From positions 1 to 13,415 of the forward strand of contig JAQGGY010000066.1 of assembly GCA_028289095.1 (NCBI GenBank): a DNA stretch of 13,415 nucleotides. Direction: 5' to 3'. The notes under the pieces are model-generated. The model searched no databases. It saw only the letters and a list, made by a program, of their open reading frames with translations, and had not been told where the DNA came from. The DNA is from Candidatus Saccharimonadota bacterium (GTDB lineage: Bacteria; Patescibacteriota; Saccharimonadia; Saccharimonadales; Saccharimonadaceae). Positions within the stretch are counted from its first letter, which is position 1. Each line of letters starts with the position of its first letter. Both the position numbers and the translations under genes were made by a program. Of this stretch, positions 6,716 to 12,380 are shown piece after piece.

Positions 6716-7330
6716 GTGGCGCAGCTACTTCCCGCCGCACTTTTACGTGCAATCGATGAATTAGGACGTCTTCCAGGCGTAGGTGCCCGGACAGCCGAGC
6801 GCTACGCCTATTTTTTGCTGCGCAGTGATACTCATACGGTCAATAAACTTGCATCGACGCTGGCAAATCTACATAGCGGCGTAAAAACGTGCCCGATAAC
6901 TTTTGCCTTAATCGATGCCGACGATGACGTGTCATCGCTATATAGCGACAGCACGCGTGATAAAAAATTAATTGCTGTGGTTGAAGAACCGCTTGATATT
7001 ATCGCTCTGGAACGCACAGGACAATACAACGGCACGTATCACGTATTAGGTGGTGCAATATCACCAATTGACGGCGTCGGCCCCGAACAGCTTCATATTC
7101 CCGAATTGCTAAAGCGACTTGTTGATGATGACGTCGAAGAAATTATTATCGCTACCAACGCTAGTGTAGAGGGCGAATCAACCGCTTTATTTTTACAGCG
7201 ACATATCCAAGAACAAGGCATCACCGTCAAAATGAGCCGATTAGCACGCGGATTACCAGTTGGCGTTGATCTGGAATATGCTGACCAAATCACCCTGACA
7301 CACGCCCTCGAAGGTCGTCGGATTTTATAA
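6716..7330 (+). CDS. recR: Recombination mediator RecR with degenerate zinc finger
   Basis: RecR works with RecO/RecF in loading RecA onto SSB-coated single-stranded DNA gaps. The 204 residues have the normal length and order: helix-hairpin-helix RLPGVGARTAERYAYFLL (18-35), the zinc-finger region (57-83), and the Toprim domain (about 84-180) with LIAVVEEPLDIIALE and YHVLGGAISPIDGVGP. The C-terminal signature ARGLPVGVDLEYADQITL is followed by HALEGRRIL. Normal RecR has a CxxC...CxxC finger. Here only the first Cys (C59, in KTCPITF) remains; the other three positions are non-Cys (T62 and a VSSLYSDS stretch), so zinc binding by this site is unlikely. The start is GTG 6716, eight bases after the ybaB stop, with only a weak AGG upstream. 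The family is certain from both ends of the protein. Confidence 0.95.
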   Translation: MAQLLPAALLRAIDELGRLPGVGARTAERYAYFLLRSDTHTVNKLASTLANLHSGVKTCPITFALIDADDDVSSLYSDSTRDKKLIAVVEEPLDIIALERTGQYNGTYHVLGGAISPIDGVGPEQLHIPELLKRLVDDDVEEIIIATNASVEGESTALFLQRHIQEQGITVKMSRLARGLPVGVDLEYADQITLTHALEGRRIL

Positions 7331-7331
7331 T

Positions 7332-7365
7332 AAAAAAGGTCCTCACGATGAGGACTTTATACTTT
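7332..7365. terminator. Bidirectional intrinsic terminator after recR
   Basis: A 10-bp stem (7336-7345 with 7349-7358, one G-U) closes a CGA loop. AAAAAA precedes it and a U-leaning sequence follows. On + it ends recR. On - the stem is followed by six T's, which would make it an even better terminator for the small membrane gene reading leftward from 7879. Confidence 0.8.
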
Positions 7366-7397
7366 GGAGCAGTGCTCGACAAATATGATGTAGGGCA

Positions 7398-7448
7398 AGG
7401 CGGGGCGAGATAGGTAGCATACAATACTATCTATACTCGGCCCCGCCT
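7398..7448. other. Strong GC-rich hairpin between recR and the small membrane gene
   Basis: The left arm 7398-7417 (begins AGGCGGGGC) pairs with the right arm 7427-7448 (ends GGCCCCGCCT) over about 20 base pairs. There is one G-U pair and two single-base bulges in the right arm, around a nine-base loop. No T-tract follows on either strand, so it is not a canonical terminator. It may be a 3'-UTR structure, a REP-like palindrome or part of a small RNA. I recognise no known RNA family in it. Confidence 0.7.
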
Positions 7449-7483
7449 GTAGCGGGTGATTCCGTAGTAGATCACGGCATAGA

Positions 7484-7879
7484 TTACATAGGATCGAACA
7501 GAACACTGTTAAAATTTGCCCGCGCAGTCATCCTTTGTCTTATTCGTCGACAGACGTAGCGCACAACCGATAAGGCAGTACCTACGACGAGCGCCGGCAA
7601 CCATACGATCCATGCAACCCACAATACAAGCGGGCCGATTGACGCACATATGATAGCGGCACATCCGAGGACAATTATTGCGACGGCACACAAACCTATG
7701 TCGTTCGCAAGCCTGCGAACAAAAAGGAAAGAACCTCGATGAGGGGAGCCCCATTTGACGTACTTAAAAAACACATAGGCGCCAATCAGTGGACCACATA
7801 TTATGCCAACCCAAAAGCCGACCGTTAATGAAGCGGTTAGCGCTGCATTCGAATAAATAAATGCCACAATATCGAACAC
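7484..7879 (-). CDS. Small hypothetical membrane protein (131 aa, about 3 TM segments)
   Basis: I recognise no family. The translation has three hydrophobic segments: about 17-40 (TVGFWVGIICGPLIGAYVFF), 61-82 (IGLCAVAIIVLGCAAIICAS) and 84-109 (LVLWVAWIVWLPALVVGTAL). It ends in a basic tail (RYVCRRIRQRMTARAN), which by the positive-inside rule should be cytoplasmic. The GTG start at 7879 is supported by GAGGTGA (7883-7889) just upstream, complementary to the 16S tail, although the spacing of about four bases is short. The gene converges on recR and diverges from the DHH gene, with its own promoter at 7958-7985. The Shine-Dalgarno, good hydrophobic segmentation, promoter and downstream T6 terminator argue that it is real despite its size. 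No function can be assigned. Confidence 0.65.
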   Translation of the reverse strand: MFDIVAFIYSNAALTASLTVGFWVGIICGPLIGAYVFFKYVKWGSPHRGSFLFVRRLANDIGLCAVAIIVLGCAAIICASIGPLVLWVAWIVWLPALVVGTALSVVRYVCRRIRQRMTARANFNSVLFDPM

Positions 7880-7957
7880 TATTCACCTCAATCACTATTA
7901 ATGAAGACACGTAGCTTCACACTTTAGGTACAAACTACATCTTGCAGTTATAATGCA

Positions 7958-7985
7958 ACTATATCATTGTTCAGTCAATTTTCAA
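7958..7985 (-). promoter_or_regulatory. Extended -10 promoter for the small membrane gene
   Basis: Read on -, TTGAAA (7980-7985) is followed after 16 bases by TGATATAGT, with the -10 hexamer at 7958-7963. The predicted start is near 7951, giving a leader of about 70 bases. It lies directly upstream of the DHH gene's -10 (7995-8000), so the two divergent promoters crowd the same DNA and could interfere. Confidence 0.5.
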
Positions 7986-7991
7986 TACCTC

Positions 7992-8000
7992 TGTTATAAT
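7992..8000 (+). promoter_or_regulatory. Perfect extended -10 promoter, predicted leaderless start of the DHH gene
   Basis: TGTTATAAT is a perfect extended -10. The usual distance to a transcription start (6-8 bases) lands on 8006-8008, that is, on the ATG at 8007. No Shine-Dalgarno exists upstream. No good -35 is at 17 bases, which extended -10 promoters tolerate. Confidence 0.65.
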
Positions 8001-8006
8001 TAAAAG

Positions 8007-9002
8007 ATGTTCGATTCTGCAAAACAACTTATTACTGACGCAAAAAAAATTATTGTTATTCAAGCCGAAAACCCAGATGGTGATTCGCTGGGCAGCGCAC
8101 TTGCGCTAGAAGAAATCCTAGGCGACCTAGGGAAAGATGTCGTGTTGTACTGCAACGTCGAAATACCTAAATACATGCGCTACATCCAAGGATGGGATAG
8201 GGTTGTCACCAACTTTGATATGACCGCCGACCTAGCGATCATCGTCGATACTGTCAGTGAAACGCTGATCAGCAAAACTTTAGCACTACCAGGCGGTCGA
8301 CATTTTCTAGAATCACATCCCGTCCTCGTTATTGATCACCACTCTGAAGTGACATCGTCACTGCCATTCGATAACGAACTATTAGTAATGGACGCAGTGT
8401 CTACTAGCGAAGTTATTTACGGCCTTGCGTCAGACGTAGACTGGAGTATCAACCAAGCAGCAGCTGAAAACCTACTGGTTGCTCTTTTGTCTGATAGCCT
8501 AGGATTAACCACGCAGAACGTTACGGCAAATACCTATTATGTCGCCAGTAGACTGACCGAATTGGGCGCAAAAGTATCTACTATCGAAGAACGCCGCCGC
8601 GAATTCATGAAAAAATCACCAGAAATTTTGGCTTACAAAGGTGAATTAATCACGCGTATCGAATACCTATTAGATGGCAAACTGGCTATCGTTCACATCC
8701 CATGGGAAGACATCCAGAAATACAGCGATCAATACAACCCGAGCGTGCTCGTTTTAGATGAAATGCGTTTGGTTGAAGGTGTTGAAATAGGCGTCGCCAT
8801 CAAAACCTATCCTGATGGTAAAATCACTGGCAAGTTACGAGCAAATACTCCAATCGCCGAACAAGTCGCCGGATTCTTTGGCGGCGGTGGACATAAATAT
8901 GCAGCAGGCTTTCGCGCATACGAAAGCTACGATACAATTGTGGCAGAATTAGTAACCGCAACAGACAAGGCACTAAAAGATTATGACCCTGCAACTGCAT
9001 AA
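8007..9002 (+). CDS. DHH/DHHA1 phosphoesterase, NrnA-like (oligoribonuclease/pAp phosphatase family)
   Basis: Family members remove nucleotides from short RNAs (nano-RNase) or hydrolyse pAp or cyclic dinucleotides using two Mn ions. The 331-residue protein shows motif I NPDGDSLGS (22-30), motif II D81 (AIIVDT), motif III DHH (110-112), STSEVIYGL (132-140), motif IV D163 (LLSDSLGL) and the DHHA1 substrate motif GGGGHKYAAG (292-301). The metal-binding His that normally precedes NPDGD by three residues (HxNPDGD) is Ala20 here (QAENPDGD), so one ligand is missing or supplied differently. This may be a lineage trait. The exact substrate cannot be told from sequence, so I give no gene symbol. ATG 8007 coincides with the predicted transcription start. 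The last 20 bases overlap cysS in another frame, so the two are translationally linked. Confidence 0.88.
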   Translation: MFDSAKQLITDAKKIIVIQAENPDGDSLGSALALEEILGDLGKDVVLYCNVEIPKYMRYIQGWDRVVTNFDMTADLAIIVDTVSETLISKTLALPGGRHFLESHPVLVIDHHSEVTSSLPFDNELLVMDAVSTSEVIYGLASDVDWSINQAAAENLLVALLSDSLGLTTQNVTANTYYVASRLTELGAKVSTIEERRREFMKKSPEILAYKGELITRIEYLLDGKLAIVHIPWEDIQKYSDQYNPSVLVLDEMRLVEGVEIGVAIKTYPDGKITGKLRANTPIAEQVAGFFGGGGHKYAAGFRAYESYDTIVAELVTATDKALKDYDPATA

Positions 9003-10449
9003 TACACTAACAAAAAAACTAGAAGATTTTACTCCGCAACAAGACGGCAAAGTATTGTTATATACCTGCGGTCCAACTGTCTATAATTATCTGCACGTCG
9101 GCAACTGGGCTGCGTACGTCTATTGGGATATCCTAGTGCGGACACTACTGGCAAACGACTATACGGTCGAGCGTGTTATGAACATTACTGACGTGGGGCA
9201 CCTGACAGGTGAAAATGAAGGCGATGCCGATACCGGTGAAGACAAAATGCAAAAAGGCGCCCGCCGCGAAGGAAAAACTGCATGGGAAGTCGCAGAATTT
9301 TATTCTGAAGATTTCTTGGCAGGCGTGGAAAAGCTTGGGCTGTTACTGCCAGAACATATGACAAAAGCAACTGATTTCATTCCCCAGCAAATAGACTTAG
9401 TCTTGCTACTAAAAGAAAAGGGGTATACCTACCAGACCACAGACGGCATCTATTTTGATACTAGCAAATTTCCAACATATGCAGAATTTGCAGGACTTGA
9501 TCTGGAAGCGCAAAAAGCCGGTGCCCGTGTTGAATTTAACACCGAAAAGCGAAACCCGAGTGATTTTGCATTATGGAAATTCAGTCCGTCAGACGAGAAA
9601 AGGGACATGGAATGGGCGACACCAGACGACCTACTTGAACTACCTGCAAATGACGACGAAGAAATCATGGGATTCCCAGGCTGGCACCTGGAATGTTCAG
9701 CGATGGCTATGTCAATTTTAGGACCAACACTTGATATTCACACTGGTGGAATTGATCATATTCCCGTTCACCATACGAATGAAATTGCCCAAAGCGAAAG
9801 TGCCAGCGGCGTTAAATTTGTCAATTATTGGCTACATAATAATCACCTAAAAGCGGATGGTACTAAAATCAGCAAAAGCTTGGGTAACGGATATACATTG
9901 CAGGACCTAGCAGAGCGTGACTACAGCGCGCTAGATTATCGCATGTTCGTGCTGCAAAGCAATTATCGTAGCGAAGGCAACTTTACATTCGAAAACCTAA
10001 CTGCTGCAAAAAATCGCCTACGTAACTGGCGTAATATCGCCGCACTTCGCCACCAGACACACGACACGCTCGTTGACGATAGTGGCAAGTCCATTTCGCT
10101 ACTTGCAGCTTCACAGGCCATCATAGAAGCGATAAATAATGATCTAAATACTCCAGAAGCATTACGCGTGATCGATCAAGCATTCGCTCAATTTGACGGT
10201 AAGGACCTAGGTGATATACATCAGCATGGGCTGACGCAAGTTCTAGAAAATATTGATGCAATCCTTGGCCTGCAATTAATCGCAAGTACGCCAGACATTA
10301 ATGATGAGACTAAGCAACAAATCATCAAGCGCCAACGCGCCCGTGACGAAAAAGACTGGGCGACATCAGATCAGCTTCGTGATCAGATACTCGAAAAAGG
10401 AATCGTTCTTCGCGATACTAGCAGTGGAAGTATCTGGGAATACGCATAA
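8983..10449 (+). CDS. cysS: Cysteinyl-tRNA synthetase
   Basis: It charges tRNA-Cys with cysteine. The 488-residue class I synthetase has C29 in TCGPTVYNY, the HIGH-type motif HVGN (38-41) and GWHLECSAM with C238. It also has HTGGIDHIPVHHTNEIAQSE (253-272), with His and Glu zinc ligands, and the KMSKS-type loop KISKS (295-299) in ADGTKISKSLGN. The four-ligand catalytic zinc site (Cys, Cys, His, Glu), which discriminates cysteine, appears intact. A DALR-type helical domain and a short C-terminal domain (to SGSIWEYA) complete it. The stretch GDADTGEDKMQKGARREGKT (80-99) is unusually charged, where many homologues are shorter. The start at ATG 8983 lies within the DHH gene (20-base overlap) with no good Shine-Dalgarno, so reinitiation is likely. 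Confidence 0.97.
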   Translation: MTLQLHNTLTKKLEDFTPQQDGKVLLYTCGPTVYNYLHVGNWAAYVYWDILVRTLLANDYTVERVMNITDVGHLTGENEGDADTGEDKMQKGARREGKTAWEVAEFYSEDFLAGVEKLGLLLPEHMTKATDFIPQQIDLVLLLKEKGYTYQTTDGIYFDTSKFPTYAEFAGLDLEAQKAGARVEFNTEKRNPSDFALWKFSPSDEKRDMEWATPDDLLELPANDDEEIMGFPGWHLECSAMAMSILGPTLDIHTGGIDHIPVHHTNEIAQSESASGVKFVNYWLHNNHLKADGTKISKSLGNGYTLQDLAERDYSALDYRMFVLQSNYRSEGNFTFENLTAAKNRLRNWRNIAALRHQTHDTLVDDSGKSISLLAASQAIIEAINNDLNTPEALRVIDQAFAQFDGKDLGDIHQHGLTQVLENIDAILGLQLIASTPDINDETKQQIIKRQRARDEKDWATSDQLRDQILEKGIVLRDTSSGSIWEYA

Positions 10450-10465
10450 TCACCTGAATATAATG

Positions 10466-10500
10466 TGCCCCGTCAGATATTCTGACGGGGCATTGTTTTT
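10466..10500 (+). terminator. Rho-independent terminator after cysS
   Basis: An 11-bp perfect stem, TGCCCCGTCAG (10466-10476) with CTGACGGGGCA (10482-10492), is followed by TTGTTTTT. It ends the DHH-cysS transcript 16 bases after the stop. The same hairpin faces the convergent AI-2E gene, where it is followed by CATTATATT, a weaker tail. Confidence 0.93.
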
Positions 10501-10511
10501 ATCATACGAGT

Positions 10512-11645
10512 TTAGGCTTCTTCGCCGCGAATCTTTTTAACTAATTTAGCGAGCGGCTTTTCGCTATTGTCACGGTTTTCTTTGGCGCGACTAAGGTATT
10601 CTTCCAGCAGTACTTTAATACAGCCGGCAATTGGAATCGAAATGATACCTCCGGCTATGCCAAATACATACAGTCCAACTGTCACTGACGCCAATACGGC
10701 GAGTGCAGAAAGTTCTACTTTTCTAGACTGAATTGTTGGTGATACGTAATTATTTTCAATCTGCTGATACACAATAAAGAAGATGATGAATATGACACCT
10801 GCAGTCACATCGTTGAATAACAACAATAGGGATATTAAAACTCCAGCGATTGTCGCACCAAACATTGGAATAAGCGACAACGTAAAGGCAATCGCCGCTG
10901 CAGGCAAAGCGAGGTTTGCTGGAACATTAAGGAATAAACTAAGAATAAATACGGTAAGTCCAGATAAGAACCCGCCAATTCCCGAAACAGTCAGCTGACC
11001 AGTGACGTATCCCGTAACGACATTATACATTTTACCCGCCAAGCGTTTATGACGCTCCATACGGTCGTGATCATTGTAAACATTCCAAATGCGCTTTAGC
11101 CACATTGGGCCTTCGATAAGCATCAGGAATGACAATACAAGTACTAGAAGTGTAGATACGATCAGTGATAGCAATGATCCCAATCCGGTTAAAATATTTT
11201 GTCCCGCACGTGCAGCCCAACTTGTGGCGTTATCTTTGATAGAATTCACAGCCTGATCAACTTGTGGTTGCAGGTTATATTTATCAACAAATGCACCGAA
11301 ACCTTGTGACTGCGCAGTCGCATTATCGACAAGGCCAGGGATCGTCTCGACAAATTTTACAGTTTGCTGAGTGATGGGCGGAACCACAAAAAATGCGAAC
11401 GCACCTAGTAGTGCAACGACTAATACATAAGCAATTGCAGTGCCACCTACGCGGCTTCGTCCTGGTAAATATTTTGCCAAATAGCTGACTGGTGCATTCA
11501 AGGCGAGTGCCAAAAAGAATGCGACGCTAATAAGAATCAACGCAGTTCGTGCGCTATAAACTGCTAAAATTGCGAACGCAAAGCCAATAACAACCAGCCA
11601 AAAGCGAACGAAGGTTCTTGTATCAATTTCAATTTTTACTTTCAT
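10512..11645 (-). CDS. AI-2E family (PF01594) permease-like membrane protein
   Basis: The 377-residue product has about eight membrane segments in the family's arrangement. There are paired N-terminal helices (about 13-50), a third at 70-90, and an extracytoplasmic stretch (about 91-150). A cluster of helices follows, from 152 to 178 and from 222 to 345. Family motifs are LIPMFGATIAGV (258-269), YQQIENNYVSPTIQSRKVEL (293-312) and FGIAGGIISIPIAG (328-341). The tail is basic (LVKKIRG). Members include export proteins such as TqsA and Na/H antiporter-like proteins; the substrate cannot be read from sequence. The start is ATG 11645, with AAGGA eight bases upstream and an extended -10 at 11670-11678. 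The open frame further upstream is non-coding promoter DNA. The gene converges with cysS and shares its terminator hairpin. Confidence 0.9.
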   Translation of the reverse strand: MKVKIEIDTRTFVRFWLVVIGFAFAILAVYSARTALILISVAFFLALALNAPVSYLAKYLPGRSRVGGTAIAYVLVVALLGAFAFFVVPPITQQTVKFVETIPGLVDNATAQSQGFGAFVDKYNLQPQVDQAVNSIKDNATSWAARAGQNILTGLGSLLSLIVSTLLVLVLSFLMLIEGPMWLKRIWNVYNDHDRMERHKRLAGKMYNVVTGYVTGQLTVSGIGGFLSGLTVFILSLFLNVPANLALPAAAIAFTLSLIPMFGATIAGVLISLLLLFNDVTAGVIFIIFFIVYQQIENNYVSPTIQSRKVELSALAVLASVTVGLYVFGIAGGIISIPIAGCIKVLLEEYLSRAKENRDNSEKPLAKLVKKIRGEEA

Positions 11646-11669
11646 GTATGGGTTCCTTACTTTACCCGT

Positions 11670-11678
11670 AGTATACCA
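11670..11678 (-). promoter_or_regulatory. Extended -10 promoter for the AI-2E gene
   Basis: On -, TGGTATACT (TGn plus a 5/6 hexamer) gives a start near 11663 and an 18-base leader holding AAGGA (11654-11658). No clear -35 is visible. Confidence 0.6.
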
Positions 11679-11725
11679 CATGGAAATCGTGTTGTGGTAT
11701 CTGTTAGATAGTACGTCGCTTACAG

Positions 11726-11754
11726 TTGCAAATATAATTGGATATATGTATAGT
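11726..11754 (+). promoter_or_regulatory. Promoter for the unknown 175-aa gene
   Basis: TTGCAA (11726-11731), a 17-base spacer and TATAGT (11749-11754) give a start near 11761 and a leader of about 32 bases ahead of the GAGGTG ribosome binding site. It is divergent from the AI-2E promoter. Confidence 0.55.
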
Positions 11755-11759
11755 CCAAT
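11737..11759. promoter_or_regulatory. Inverted repeat overlapping the promoter, possible operator
   Basis: ATTGGA (11737-11742) and TCCAAT (11754-11759) are perfect inverted arms separated by 11 AT-rich bases. This centre-to-centre distance is about 1.6 helical turns, and the repeat straddles the -10 hexamer. A repressor dimer bound here would block the promoter. No regulator gene is adjacent, and the six-base arms could be chance. Confidence 0.35.
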
Positions 11760-11792
11760 CATTGTCCGATCTATACGAAAGAGGTGGGGGCA

Positions 11793-12320
11793 ATGCCCTT
11801 TACGATCAAAACTGTTCTGGCGCGTGTCGATTTCACTATCAACTTTGATGATGGACCCAATCCACCCAGCAAATCCGATTGTGGCTACGACATTACCGCT
11901 GAGTCAGTAAATGCAGCTGATGACCGGCTCGTTATCGAATTGTACGACACGAACGAAGATAAACGCGGCATGGCATGTTTTATGATCGATACCACAGCCC
12001 CATCTGGCGAACAGCTCGTGCTTGACGACACATATACGGACGCTGATTTTGTTAGTAACGCGGTCGAATCCCTCAACGATGACCTCAGAGACGCCACTGG
12101 CAAGCCAATACAGATCCCACGATCCGCATGGCGCCTTTATCTACACCTTGACGTATTCCGCGAAGAACCGCTATGGTTTGTCAGTACGATCAATGGCCTT
12201 GACGTGTATTGCACACCATTGGATACGCATATTCAGGATGAGGATGGCTTGTTCGTCAAGCTTGATCCGATCGTCAAAATCATCGACGTTCGTAGCTGCA
12301 CAGTGACGGACTTACTATAA
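11793..12320 (+). CDS. Hypothetical acidic soluble protein (175 aa)
   Basis: I do not recognise a family. The protein has no signal peptide or membrane segment. It is rich in Asp and Glu and appears mostly beta-stranded, with alternating patterns such as TIKTVLARVDFTINF (4-18), AWRLYLHLDVF and LFVKLDPIVKIIDVRS near the end. A helix-like stretch ADFVSNAVESLNDDLRDATG lies in the middle. ATG 11793 is chosen over the GTG at 11784 because GAGGTG (11781-11786) sits six bases before it, and 11784 lies inside that Shine-Dalgarno. It stands alone between divergent and convergent neighbours with its own promoter and terminator, so context gives no functional clue. The frame, Shine-Dalgarno, promoter and terminator together make it a credible gene. 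Confidence 0.75.
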   Translation: MPFTIKTVLARVDFTINFDDGPNPPSKSDCGYDITAESVNAADDRLVIELYDTNEDKRGMACFMIDTTAPSGEQLVLDDTYTDADFVSNAVESLNDDLRDATGKPIQIPRSAWRLYLHLDVFREEPLWFVSTINGLDVYCTPLDTHIQDEDGLFVKLDPIVKIIDVRSCTVTDLL

Positions 12321-12345
12321 CTATCCCCGCATACGCGTCGAGTAG

Positions 12346-12380
12346 AATACTCCGCCAAGTGCGGGGTATTTCTATTTCTT
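12346..12380 (+). terminator. Rho-independent terminator after the unknown 175-aa gene
   Basis: A 10-bp stem, AATACTCCGC (12346-12355) with GCGGGGTATT (12361-12370) and one U-G pair, closes a five-base loop and runs into TTTCTATTTCTT. The tail overlaps the last codons of the convergent tgt gene. Confidence 0.82.

Noticed and set aside
7434..7507. Short minus-strand frame after the small membrane gene stop, with a tyrosine-rich hydrophobic stretch (SYVIYAVIYYGITRYRRGR), as a frameshifted C-terminus.
   Set aside because: It lacks an ATG and a ribosome binding site. It is only 23 codons long and overlaps the arm of the 7398-7448 hairpin. A shift into it is possible but unsupported without homologues.
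11646..11762. N-terminal extension of the AI-2E protein.
   Set aside because: The segment contains the extended -10 and AAGGA site, and its translation lacks family similarity. Known members start close to the first hydrophobic helix.
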